Shown: piece by piece, positions 48,418-56,874 of the stretch
Layout of the letters: each line of letters begins with the position of its first letter
Position numbering within the stretch: the first letter of the stretch is position 1
Origin: Pseudogemmobacter lacusdianii
GTDB lineage: Bacteria; Pseudomonadota; Alphaproteobacteria; Rhodobacterales; Rhodobacteraceae
Reading direction: 5' to 3'
Length of the DNA stretch: 64,000 nucleotides
Assembly (NCBI RefSeq): GCF_030848395.1
Contig: NZ_JAVDBT010000005.1
Span: 224,737-288,736, forward strand
The notes under the pieces: generated by a model
Seen by the model: only the letters and a program-made list of their open reading frames with translations
The model's database searches: none
What the model was told of the DNA's origin: nothing
Position numbers and translations under genes: made by a program

Positions 48418-49623
48418 TTAGTTTAAAAAGATAGCAAATAGCATCGAGTCGCCCATCACCAACCGCTCAAACTCGCGCCACGACTGGGCCGAGGCTTGGG
48501 GGCCTTTGCGGACATAGGGCAAGAAGGCTTCGCCTTGGATCATACCGATCAGATCCACGGCGGGCGGCTCTTGGAAAAGCTTTGCCACATCGATGCCCGC
48601 CTCGGCCCCATAGCGCCAATGCGGCAGCAAAAGCTCGCCCTTCAGGATCTTCTCGCCGTCCAGCAGCACCTCTTGCCAATGCGCCCCCAGACCCTGCGGC
48701 ACCGGCAGGCCCAGGCCCGAGGCTTGGCGGTCATTCGGGATCCATTCATGGTCATTGTCGGTCTCAATCTCGACCAAGGCCCAGAACCGCCGGTTCTCGC
48801 GGATCACCGCCAAAAGATGCGCATGCGCGCTGGCCGCCAGCGCCTGATCCGGAGCGCTCGCCAGCGCATGCAAGATGATCGCCACCCGGTCGACTTGGTT
48901 GCCAAACATCATATCAAAGGCGGTGTTGAACGGCGTGGTGCCGTGGAATTCGGCAATCTTTTCATTGGCTTTCGTCACCCGATCGACCGCCGCAGCTGGG
49001 TCATAGGCCTGTGCGACATGCACCACCGCCGACAAAAGATGGGTATAGGCGGTCAGCCAAGCCGCATCGGCGGTGTCAAAGCGGATCGCGGGGTCGACCA
49101 TTTCGGTGCCGCCAAAACCGCCCAAGCCCAGCGTCAGCCCCGCGATTTGCGCAACGGACTCGCCCGCATCGCGGATGCCGTTCATGTTGATGTCAAACCA
49201 CAGATCTTTCAGCGCAATTTCCAACTGGAACTGCTGCTCGCCCAGCGTGCTGAGCGCCGCCCTTGCCGCCTCCATCTGCCCGTCCACACCGCTCATCAAG
49301 GTGTTAAGATCGGCGCCGGTGAAGGCGCGCGCATCGGGGTTTTGCGGGATCGGCAGGCGCAGGATCGGCAGTTCCGACCAATCGGCTTGCAGGTCGGTCT
49401 GCCAGCGCAGTTGCAATGCCGCCTCGACCCCCGACAGGAACCGCACCCCGGCCAAAGCGAATAACTCGGGCGGCGCAGGGTCGGGCAGGGCCGCCAGCCG
49501 CGTCTCGGTGGCCTTCAACCCGGAGCTGCCAATCTCGGCGGAGAGGGCCGAAGGCTCGGCAAGGCTCGTGCCAGCCAGCATCAGACTGGCAAGAGCGAAA
49601 GCGGGGGAGAGCAGGGCGCGCAT
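48418..49623 (-). CDS. Exported protein of unknown function with a calcium-loop-like motif
   Basis: A 401-residue protein; the ATG at 49623 after AAGGAG gives a clear signal peptide (MRALLSPAFALASLMLAGTSLA). I do not recognise a named family. Near residue 150 it has WFDINMNGIRDAGES, whose D-x-N-x-N-G-x-x-D spacing resembles EF-hand/dockerin calcium loops. The rest is mostly helical with many Trp, including FWALVEIETDNDHEWIPND. A four-copy 11-bp-period array lies about 100 bp upstream. It sits between sucC and the methyltransferase gene on the same strand. Confidence 0.7.
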   Translation of the reverse strand: MRALLSPAFALASLMLAGTSLAEPSALSAEIGSSGLKATETRLAALPDPAPPELFALAGVRFLSGVEAALQLRWQTDLQADWSELPILRLPIPQNPDARAFTGADLNTLMSGVDGQMEAARAALSTLGEQQFQLEIALKDLWFDINMNGIRDAGESVAQIAGLTLGLGGFGGTEMVDPAIRFDTADAAWLTAYTHLLSAVVHVAQAYDPAAAVDRVTKANEKIAEFHGTTPFNTAFDMMFGNQVDRVAIILHALASAPDQALAASAHAHLLAVIRENRRFWALVEIETDNDHEWIPNDRQASGLGLPVPQGLGAHWQEVLLDGEKILKGELLLPHWRYGAEAGIDVAKLFQEPPAVDLIGMIQGEAFLPYVRKGPQASAQSWREFERLVMGDSMLFAIFLN

Positions 49624-49726
49624 GACAATCTCCTTGCAGCGGAGGGGCAGGATGCGCGCCGCAAAGGGGGCGGTCAATTGGCCGAGGGGTGGGGAAATCC
49701 GCCTGCGGCCGAGGTAAGGCCGAAAG

Positions 49727-49765
49727 CCATACCTAAGCCATACGCAAACCAGACGTAAAACAGAC
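49727..49765 (-). repeat. Four-copy, 11-bp-period hexamer array upstream of the exported-protein gene
   Basis: On the + strand CCATAC, CCATAC, CCAGAC and ACAGAC start at 49727, 49738, 49749 and 49760, exactly 11 bp apart. Read toward the gene on the minus strand this is GTCTGT, GTCTGG, GTATGG, GTATGG. The last copy is about 104 bp before the start codon at 49623. PhoB/OmpR-type regulators bind tandem direct repeats with 11-bp pitch, so this may be such an operator. A matching array lies at 63853-63891. Confidence 0.65.
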
Positions 49766-49776
49766 GTTGATTGGGC

Positions 49777-50439
49777 CTAGATCGGCTCCAAAACGCAGAG
49801 ATCTTGGCCGCGCGGCAGCACCCTTGTGCGCCAGCTGACCGCAAAGCCTGCGGCCTCGGCATCCGCCTCTACATCTGCCCTATAGCGGTGGTAGGGCGGG
49901 CGGTGCGGATGGGTCACAACACCGTCTTTTTGTCGGTAAGCGCCGGCATGGCCTTCAGGCGCGATGAACACCGTGAAGAGAAGTTTTTGCAGCGATGTCA
50001 GGTGCTTGCGGGCCGAGATCAGCGCTGGCCGCAGCATCTCGGCAGGCAAATGCGCAAAGACGCCAAAGGCAATGGCGTAATCTATATCTTGTGGCACGCC
50101 TGCGTAGGAAAAGCTGGCATCCTCGACCAGCTGTTCGCGCGGCAATCTTGCCTGCGCCGCCGGGGATAACTCCACCTCCCAGCCGCGCTGCATCAGCGGG
50201 CCCGAGGCATCCGTCCCCCAATAATGCCCTGAATCCAACCAGTTAACCGCCAGATGCCCCAGCCGCAAACAGCCGCAACCGATGTCGAGAAGTCGGTGCT
50301 CAGGCTCCAACCCCTCATCAATCAATGCGGCCATCTGCACAAAGCCAGTTTCATCCCACCGCCCACCAACGATGTCGCGATGTTTCCCTTTTTCAAGGGC
50401 TTGGTCGTAAAAGCCCGGCTTCAGATAGGGTGAGCTCAA
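49777..50439 (-). CDS. Class I SAM-dependent methyltransferase
   Basis: A 220-residue protein with SAM motif I at HRLLDIGCGCLRLGHLAVNWL (about 49-69; Asp52-Ile-Gly-Cys-Gly), a post-I acidic region GTDASGPLMQRGW and the FGVFAHLPAEML motif after strand 4. Target is unknown. It appears to start with TTG at 50439, overlapping the stop of the upstream 51-residue gene (TTGA); the next Met is 35 codons in and would remove conserved sequence. The two genes are therefore probably translated together. Confidence 0.82.
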   Translation of the reverse strand: MSSPYLKPGFYDQALEKGKHRDIVGGRWDETGFVQMAALIDEGLEPEHRLLDIGCGCLRLGHLAVNWLDSGHYWGTDASGPLMQRGWEVELSPAAQARLPREQLVEDASFSYAGVPQDIDYAIAFGVFAHLPAEMLRPALISARKHLTSLQKLLFTVFIAPEGHAGAYRQKDGVVTHPHRPPYHRYRADVEADAEAAGFAVSWRTRVLPRGQDLCVLEPI

Positions 50440-50591
50440 CCCGCCGCCTTCTTCGCCGCCGCTGCCTTCATGCGCTCCAAAAGCGCAGTCTTATCATTGG
50501 CTTCGGTCTTCGGCGCACCTTTTTGCGAGCCGCGCTTCGACTTGGGCGAGGTCTTGGCGGTATTGGCGCCGCCGGATTTCGAATAGTCCAT
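50436..50591 (-). CDS. Small basic protein, 51 residues, unknown function
   Basis: The reverse strand encodes MDYSKSGGANTAKTSPKSK and continues Lys/Ala-rich to ...ERMKAAAAKKAAG. It is predicted disordered at the N-terminus, with a short basic helix (TALLERMKAAAAKKAA) at the end. Composition suggests nucleic-acid or ribosome contact, but that is speculation. Its stop overlaps the TTG start of the methyltransferase, the main reason to treat it as real; codon use is like its neighbours. Confidence 0.7.
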   Translation of the reverse strand: MDYSKSGGANTAKTSPKSKRGSQKGAPKTEANDKTALLERMKAAAAKKAAG

Positions 50592-50724
50592 TTAGGGCCT
50601 CCGCATGAAATTCTTCTCGGGAAGTGCCGCATTCCCGCTCCGGGGGCAAGGGGGTACCCCCCATCGTCTATATCTTGTGCGCTTTCCCCGCCCATGCTCT
50701 CCTGTCCGAAAAACGGGAGGAACC

Positions 50725-51060
50725 ATGCAACGCGCCACAATATTTCTGCTATTTGCCATTGTGTTAGAGGTGATCGCCACCACAGCCCTAGCCCGGAGCC
50801 AAAGCTTCTCAAAACTCTGGCCCAGCGTCATCGCCATCCTAGGCTATGTGGGCGCTTTTTACTTTTTGTCATTCCCCTTGCGCAGCATGCCCACCGGCAT
50901 CGTCTATGCGATCTGGTCGGGGCTGGGCATCGTGCTTATCACCATTGTCGCTTGGATCTGGGCCAGGCAAACCCTTGATCTGGCGGCAATCCTTGGCCTT
51001 GCCCTGATTATGGGCGGCGTCTTGGTGATCCACCTCTTCTCAAAATCCGTGGGTCATTAA
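50725..51060 (+). CDS. Small multidrug resistance (SMR) family transporter
   Basis: A 111-residue, four-TM protein starting MQRATIFLLFAIVLEVIATTAL, where Glu15 is the universally conserved proton/substrate carboxylate of SMR proteins. YAIWSGLGIVLITIVAWIWA around residues 67-86 is the TM3 family signature. ATG at 50725 follows GGGAGGAACC. It works as an antiparallel or parallel dimer exporting cations such as quaternary ammonium or guanidinium. Single gene, so a homodimer is expected; the substrate type is not decided by sequence. Confidence 0.9.
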   Translation: MQRATIFLLFAIVLEVIATTALARSQSFSKLWPSVIAILGYVGAFYFLSFPLRSMPTGIVYAIWSGLGIVLITIVAWIWARQTLDLAAILGLALIMGGVLVIHLFSKSVGH

Positions 51061-51073
51061 GCCCAAAGAAGAA

Positions 51074-51103
51074 GCGCCCCCGGACGAACCGGAGGCGCTT
51101 TTT
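51074..51103. terminator. Terminator between SMR gene and mdh
   Basis: GCGCCCCCGG and CCGGAGGCGC (one mismatch) form a stem around ACGAA, followed by TTTTTC on the + strand. It lies just after the SMR stop and between two convergent genes, so it terminates the SMR transcript and may also act on mdh. Confidence 0.8.
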
Positions 51104-51124
51104 CACGCGATCTTAAGGCTTTGT

Positions 51125-52096
<972 letters not shown>

Positions 52097-52166
52097 CTAA
52101 GGTTCAGTTTGGGGCAAGGCGTTAGACCCAAAATATGGCGCTGTCCAGCATTGCGAGAGACCTGCG

Positions 52167-52182
52167 GTATGCAATGGCATAC
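52167..52182. promoter_or_regulatory. GTATGC-AATG-GCATAC palindrome between mdh and the TSUP gene
   Basis: A perfect 6-bp inverted repeat, GTATGC (52167-52172) and GCATAC (52177-52182), with a 4-base spacer lies in the divergent promoter region, about 80 bp from the mdh start and 62 bp from the TSUP start. Dimeric regulators often bind sites of this form. It could control either gene. Confidence 0.45.
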
Positions 52183-52243
52183 GAATTAGGGGGTTCCCCG
52201 CTTATCTGCCACGGGTTAGCGATATCAGGGGCAGGGGGATGCG

Positions 52244-52993
52244 ATGGTGGGATGGGAATTTTGGCTGGCGGCGGTGATCGCGGCAAGCTTGGTGGGGGCG
52301 GGCAAGGGGGGGGTGCCGATCGTCGGCATGTTGGGCGTGCCGGTTCTCTCGCTGGTGATTCCCCCCGGCGTGGCCGCCGGCTTGCTGCTGCCGGTCTATA
52401 TCATCAGCGATATGTTCGGCCTATGGGCGTACCGGCGCGACTATAACGGGCGGGTTTTGGCGATCGTTTTGCCCGGAGCGGTCTTGGGCATCGCCTTTGG
52501 CTGGGCCACTGCGAGCTTGGTGCCCGAACCGGCAGTGCGGGTGATCGTCGGGGGGATCGGCGTAAGCTTTGCGCTGAACCTTCTTCTGCGCAAAGGAGTC
52601 GTGGCCCAAGCGCGCGCAGCGAAGGTGGGGCCGGGTCTTTTTTGGGGCGCGATGACTGGGTTCACGAGCTTCGTCAGCCATGCCGGCGCGCCGCCTTGGC
52701 AGGTCTATACTTTGCCCTTGGGGATGACGCGTATTGTTTTTGCGGGCACCTCAACGATCGCTTTTGCGGTGATCAATCTGGTGAAGCTGCCACCCTATAT
52801 CGCCTTGGGATTGGTGAACTTTTCCAGTTTGAAGTTGGCGCTGCTGCTGGCCATTCCCGCCTCAATCGCGGTGTTTTTAGGCATGCGGCTGGTCAAGATT
52901 TTGCCGGAAAGACTGTTCTTTCAGCTGGTGACTTGGGCGCTTTTGGCGATCTCGATCCGGCTGATCTGGGATGGCGCGCGGGCTTTGCTTTAG
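52244..52993 (+). CDS. TSUP family transporter (TauE/SafE-like)
   Basis: A 249-residue membrane protein with about eight hydrophobic segments. The first, AAVIAASLVGAGKGGVPIVGMLGVPVLS, is the repeat motif of TauE/SafE proteins, and the second half repeats it as WGAMTGFTSFVSHAGAPPW. The family exports or imports sulfur-containing or carboxylate anions such as sulfite or sulfoacetate. ATG at 52244; the nearby upstream GGGGCAGGGGG is a possible ribosome site. Substrate unknown. Confidence 0.88.
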   Translation: MVGWEFWLAAVIAASLVGAGKGGVPIVGMLGVPVLSLVIPPGVAAGLLLPVYIISDMFGLWAYRRDYNGRVLAIVLPGAVLGIAFGWATASLVPEPAVRVIVGGIGVSFALNLLLRKGVVAQARAAKVGPGLFWGAMTGFTSFVSHAGAPPWQVYTLPLGMTRIVFAGTSTIAFAVINLVKLPPYIALGLVNFSSLKLALLLAIPASIAVFLGMRLVKILPERLFFQLVTWALLAISIRLIWDGARALL

Positions 52994-53069
52994 GCGCAGC
53001 GTAGCAGATAAAATTTCTGCATTGCGGCAAATCCGCCCTTGATGAATGTGGCTGATTGTGGTCTCACGG

Positions 53070-53084
53070 CGCAATAATATTGCG
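53070..53084. promoter_or_regulatory. Perfect palindrome CGCAATA-A-TATTGCG before mcl2
   Basis: A perfect 7-1-7 inverted repeat lies 13-27 bases before the ATG of mcl2, overlapping or adjoining the ribosome binding site (GAGGATCTGAG). It can be a repressor operator close to the start. Flanking CTCACG/CGTGAG adds a second layer of symmetry offset by two bases, so an RNA hairpin hiding the ribosome site is another reading. Confidence 0.5.
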
Positions 53085-53096
53085 TGAGGATCTGAG

Positions 53097-53957
53097 ATGT
53101 CCCGTCCCTGCCGTTCCGTCCTCTATATTCCCGCCGCGCGTGAACGCGCGATGGAAAAGGCGCAAAGCCTGCCTGCGGATGCGATCATCTTTGATCTCGA
53201 AGACGCGGTCGCGCCGGAGGAAAAAGTCACCGCGCGTGACACTTTGGGCCGCGCTTTGCGCGAGATGGAGTTTGGCACCCGGCTGCGGATCGTGCGGATC
53301 AATGGTTTTGACACCGAATGGGGCAAGGACGATGCGGCCGCTTTGGCAAAGGCGCGGGCCGAAGGTGTGCAGATCGACGCCGTGCTTTTGCCGAAAGTGA
53401 ACCAGCCCGAGGATCTTCAGGCCTTGGCCGAAGTCCTTCCCGGCATTGACCTTTGGGCGATGATGGAGACGGCGGCGGGCATGTTGAATGCCGCCTCGAT
53501 CGCCAGCCACCCCGCCCTGCGCGGCATGGTGATGGGCACCAATGATCTGGCCAAAGAGCTGAATGCCCGCTACCGCGCCGACCGTTTGCCGATGCAAGCC
53601 GGCCTTGGGCTTTGCCTTTTGGCCGCCAAAGCGCATGGGCTGACCATCATCGACGGCGTCTATAACGCCTTTAAGGATGATGCGGGTCTGCGCGCCGAAT
53701 GCGACCAAGGCCGCGACATGGGCTTTGACGGCAAAACCCTGATCCATCCGGCGCAACTCTCTGTTGCGAATGAGGCTTTTGCGCCCTCTGAAGCCGAGAT
53801 CGACTTGGCCCGCCGCCAGATTGAAGCCTTTGACGCCGTGTTGGCCTCGGGCGGGGGGGTCGCGGTGGTCGATGGCAAGATCGTGGAAAATCTGCACGTT
53901 GTGACGGCCCGGGCCACCTTGGCCAAGGCCGAAGCGATTGCGGCGATGGCGGAATAA
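53097..53957 (+). CDS. mcl2: HpcH/HpaI-type lyase-fold protein, probable (3S)-malyl-CoA thioesterase
   Basis: A 286-residue member of the citrate-lyase-beta/malyl-CoA-lyase superfamily. Features are SRPCRSVLYIPAARERAMEKA, IIFDLEDAVAPEEK with metal/substrate acids at 33-36, LLPKVNQPEDL, MMETAAGMLNAASIA and GKTLIHPAQLSVANE. Length (about 286, not about 318) and position near suc/mdh and a mesaconyl-CoA hydratase match Rhodobacter Mcl2, which hydrolyses malyl-CoA in the ethylmalonyl-CoA pathway. A plain malyl-CoA lyase activity cannot be excluded from sequence alone. Confidence 0.83.
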   Translation: MSRPCRSVLYIPAARERAMEKAQSLPADAIIFDLEDAVAPEEKVTARDTLGRALREMEFGTRLRIVRINGFDTEWGKDDAAALAKARAEGVQIDAVLLPKVNQPEDLQALAEVLPGIDLWAMMETAAGMLNAASIASHPALRGMVMGTNDLAKELNARYRADRLPMQAGLGLCLLAAKAHGLTIIDGVYNAFKDDAGLRAECDQGRDMGFDGKTLIHPAQLSVANEAFAPSEAEIDLARRQIEAFDAVLASGGGVAVVDGKIVENLHVVTARATLAKAEAIAAMAE

Positions 53958-54000
53958 GGGCAGGGTCAGCGCAACCCATTCATCCAGCCGGAGACGCCCG

Positions 54001-54558
54001 ATGACCCTATTGATTGCAGGCCTAGCCCTATGGTGCGCCGCGCATCTTTTGCGCCGCATTTCCCCCGAAACCCGCGCCCGGCTGGGCGGCTCGGGCAAAG
54101 CCGTGATCGCCGGCCTTCTGGTTCTGTCGGTGGTGCTGATGGTGCTGGGCTACCGCGGGGCTGAGTTTGTGCCGGTCTATACCCCGCCCGCAGGCTCGGG
54201 CCATATCAACAACACATTGATGCTGATCTCGGTTTTCCTGTTCGGCGTGGGCGGCACCAAGGGCACGCTTTACCCGAAGATCCGCCACCCGATGCTTTGG
54301 GGCGCGGTGATCTGGTCGGTCGCGCATCTTTTGGTCAACGGCGACCGCGCCTCGCTGGTGCTCTTTGGCGGCATCGGGCTTTGGGCGCTGGTCAGCATGG
54401 CGCTGATCAACCGCGCGGGCGCTTGGGTTCGCCCCAATAATGGGCGCGGGATCAAGGGCGATGCGATGAACCTTTTTGGCACTTTGGTGCTCTTTGGCCT
54501 GATCGCAATGGTGCACAAATGGCTGGGGCACCCGGTCTTTGAGGGGAGTTATTACTGA
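54001..54558 (+). CDS. nnrU: NnrU family membrane protein
   Basis: A 185-residue protein with about five hydrophobic segments; the start MTLLIAGLALWCAAHLLRRI and the motif GTLYPKIRHPMLWGAVIWSVAHLLVNGD are typical of NnrU/isoprenylcysteine-methyltransferase-like membrane proteins. NnrU is named from denitrification loci but has a wider, unclear role. ATG at 54001 begins 43 bp after mcl2; the frame stays open upstream inside mcl2 with no similarity. Its stop overlaps the next start (TGATG). Confidence 0.88.
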   Translation: MTLLIAGLALWCAAHLLRRISPETRARLGGSGKAVIAGLLVLSVVLMVLGYRGAEFVPVYTPPAGSGHINNTLMLISVFLFGVGGTKGTLYPKIRHPMLWGAVIWSVAHLLVNGDRASLVLFGGIGLWALVSMALINRAGAWVRPNNGRGIKGDAMNLFGTLVLFGLIAMVHKWLGHPVFEGSYY

Positions 54559-54761
54559 TGCGGCTTTATCGCTTTCTAAGTGACGACGATACCTCGGCTT
54601 TTTGCCACAAAGTCAGTCTGGCTTTGTCCAAAGGGTGGGAGCTGCACGGCTCACCGACCTATGCGTTCGACGCCGCCAATGGCGTCATGCGTTGTGGTCA
54701 AGCGGTCGTGAAAGAGGTGGCGGGCGAATATTCCCCAGATCTGAAACTGGGCGAGCAATAA
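54558..54761 (+). CDS. DUF1737 domain protein
   Basis: A 67-residue protein. MRLYRFLSDDDTSAFCHKVSLALSKGWELHGSPTY- and the following MRCGQAVVKEV match DUF1737, which occurs alone in Rhodobacterales and fused to other domains elsewhere. No function is known. It overlaps nnrU by one base and precedes mch by 52 bp, in a block mcl2-nnrU-DUF1737-mch that reads as an operon. Confidence 0.88.
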   Translation: MRLYRFLSDDDTSAFCHKVSLALSKGWELHGSPTYAFDAANGVMRCGQAVVKEVAGEYSPDLKLGEQ

Positions 54762-54813
54762 GCCGCCCTTATCTCTGGCCGCTATAGTGGCCGGGGGCTC
54801 GACAGGAGAGAGC

Positions 54814-55842
54814 ATGAAGACCAATCCGGGCCGTTTTTTTGAGGATTACCGCATGGGGGAGGTGATCGCCCATGCGGTGCCGCGTACGCTTTCGGGCGGC
54901 GAGCGGGCGCTTTATCACGCGCTTTATCCGGCCCGGGGCGCGCTTTATTCCAGCGATGCTTTTGCGCGCAGCTGCGGCCTAGCCGCAAGCCCGATGGACG
55001 ATCTGATCGCCTTCCATACGGTCTTTGGCAAAACTGTCCCCGATATCAGCCTCAATGCCGTGGCCAATCTCGGCTATGCCGAGGGGCGCTGGCTTTTGCC
55101 GGTTTGGCCGGGCGATACATTGCGCGCGGAATCCACCGTCATCGGGCTGAAGGAGAACTCCAACGGCAAAACCGGCGTGGTCTGGGTGCGCACCCGCGGG
55201 CTTAATCAGCGTGATGAGCTGGTGCTGGAATATGTGCGCTGGGTGATGGTGAAAAAGAACAGCAGCACTCCGGCAGCAGAGGCGGTTGTTCCAAAACTGC
55301 AAGAATCTGTGCCGTCCGAGGCTTTGGTGGTGCCGGAAGGCTTGGATTTCTCCAATTACGATTTCACCCTTGCGGGGGAGCGCCACCGCTGGGGCGATTA
55401 TCAGATTGGCGAGCAGATCGACCATGTTGACGGCGTCACCGTCGAAGAGGCCGAACATATGCTGGCAACGCGGCTTTGGCAGAACACGGCCAAAGTGCAT
55501 TTCGACGCCACCAACCGCGACGATGGCAAAAGGCTGATCTATGGCGGCCATGTGATCTCACTGGCCCGCGCCTTGTCCTTCAACGGGCTGGCGAATGCGC
55601 AAATGATCGTCGCTTTGAATGCAGGCGCCCATGCCAACCCTTGTTTCGCCGGTGATACGGTGAAAGCTTGGAGCGAGGTTTTGGACCGCGCCGAAACAAC
55701 GGCGCCCGGTGTGGGCGCTTTGCGGCTACGTTTGGTGGCGGTGAAGCAAGGGGCCGAGCCTTTCGCTTTGCGCGATGACGTGGGCAAATACCAGCCCGAG
55801 GTTTTGCTCGATCTTGATTATTGGGCCTTGGTGCCGAAGTAA
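54814..55842 (+). CDS. mch: MaoC-fold mesaconyl-CoA hydratase
   Basis: A 342-residue protein with two hot-dog domains. The first half starts MKTNPGRFFEDYRMGEVIAHA with LSGGERALYHALYPARG; the second has KVHFDATNRDDGKRLIYGGH and AGAHANPCFAGDT. Length and neighbourhood agree with Rhodobacter mesaconyl-CoA hydratase, which converts mesaconyl-CoA to beta-methylmalyl-CoA in the ethylmalonyl-CoA pathway. ATG at 54814 has AGGAGA 5 bases before. With mcl2 it marks glyoxylate-bypass-independent acetate assimilation. Confidence 0.88.
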   Translation: MKTNPGRFFEDYRMGEVIAHAVPRTLSGGERALYHALYPARGALYSSDAFARSCGLAASPMDDLIAFHTVFGKTVPDISLNAVANLGYAEGRWLLPVWPGDTLRAESTVIGLKENSNGKTGVVWVRTRGLNQRDELVLEYVRWVMVKKNSSTPAAEAVVPKLQESVPSEALVVPEGLDFSNYDFTLAGERHRWGDYQIGEQIDHVDGVTVEEAEHMLATRLWQNTAKVHFDATNRDDGKRLIYGGHVISLARALSFNGLANAQMIVALNAGAHANPCFAGDTVKAWSEVLDRAETTAPGVGALRLRLVAVKQGAEPFALRDDVGKYQPEVLLDLDYWALVPK

Positions 55843-56003
55843 TCCAAAGCCGAAAGTGAGCCGCGTCTTGCGGATTGCGGCTCAATTACCTGCTGTGGCG
55901 ATATTGCACAGTTGTAGAAGAACCGCACAAAGGCGCGCGCAATAGTCTTGCCGCAACGCCGACTCATATCTCAACCTGAAAGGGTCAAGGATAGGAGCAC
56001 CAA

Positions 56004-56660
56004 ATGCGCAGCCAGAAAACACGTTTCGGTTTGTCTCTGTCTCTCGTAACGGGCCTGTTGGCCGCCTCGCCCACATTGGCGCAAGAGATGACGCTTTATG
56101 GCGGTCTGGAGCTGGAGCATCTCACCGAAGGCGATTGGGACGCGCAGACGGAAGTCAGCGGCTATCTCGAGCTGGAATATGGCGGGGCCTATGTCGGTGC
56201 GACCGCGCATGGGCTTGACGTGGATGGCGAGGATTACTTCGACGTCTATGTCGGCTATCGTGGTGAATCGGGGCAGCTTTCCTACACCGGCTACGCGACC
56301 TATTACATCAACACCGACAGCGTTGCGAACTGGGACGATTACGTCGAACTGGGTGTCGAATTTGACTATGCTGTGAATGACGCCTTCTCGCTGGGCGCGG
56401 ATTTCTATTACGAGCCGAAGAACAGCCACAGCAGCCATTACCTCTCGGCCGCCTATACGATCTCGGACAGCTTCTCGACCGATATCTCGATCGGCCGCTA
56501 TGAGGACGGGGCCGGGGGCTGGAGCAAAGAATGGGAGCTGGGCGGCACCTATTACATCGGGGACGAGACCAGCATCGACCTGCGCTACTATGAGGGCGAG
56601 GACTACGGTGGCTATTTCGGCCTGTCGCTGGCTTGGGACACCACGATCTTCACCCGCTGA
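56004..56660 (+). CDS. Predicted outer-membrane beta-barrel protein (Gcw_chp/TIGR02001-like)
   Basis: A 218-residue exported protein with signal peptide (LSLSLVTGLLAASPTLAQE) followed by many alternating aromatic/acidic strands: LYGGLELEHL, GYLELEYGG, YFDVYVGYRGE, YTGYATYYIN, GADFYYEPKN, ELGGTYYIGDE and a final aromatic-ended strand LSLAWDTTIFTR. This matches the small barrel family found next to transport or metabolic genes. Role unknown. It precedes the sdh operon but the 214-bp gap with three palindromes shows separate promoters. Confidence 0.82.
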   Translation: MRSQKTRFGLSLSLVTGLLAASPTLAQEMTLYGGLELEHLTEGDWDAQTEVSGYLELEYGGAYVGATAHGLDVDGEDYFDVYVGYRGESGQLSYTGYATYYINTDSVANWDDYVELGVEFDYAVNDAFSLGADFYYEPKNSHSSHYLSAAYTISDSFSTDISIGRYEDGAGGWSKEWELGGTYYIGDETSIDLRYYEGEDYGGYFGLSLAWDTTIFTR

Positions 56661-56685
56661 CCGGCTTTAAGGCCATTTTCCCAGC

Positions 56686-56728
56686 CGTGATCACTTTTGT
56701 GATCACGGCTATTTTGTTTGTGATCACG
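56686..56728. promoter_or_regulatory. Three GTGATCAC palindromes upstream of sdhC
   Basis: The core GTGATCAC occurs at 56687-56694, 56699-56706 and 56720-56727. The last two are 21 bp apart, identical to the sucC-upstream spacing; the first is 12 bp before the second. They lie 148-188 bp before the sdhC ATG, in the same general window as at sucC. The shared motif suggests one regulator for both TCA operons. The first copy could also fold with the second as an RNA hairpin after the preceding gene. Confidence 0.8.
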
Positions 56729-56874
56729 CAACTGAGAAAAATCTTGCCGTCGCAGCGCTAACGGTACGAATTTGCCTGCCCTAAGGCGTGACTTGCCCGT
56801 AGAAATGAGCCATTGAGAGAAAATCAGCGCGCCCGGCCCTTGTTTTGGGCGAGCCAGCGACAAAGGGAACCGAC

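Noticed and set aside
50605..50724. Possible guanidine-type riboswitch upstream of the SMR gene
   Set aside because: SMR genes are sometimes riboswitch-controlled, but I saw no paired ACGR-loop hairpins or other recognisable guanidine aptamer; only a weak hairpin near the ribosome site.
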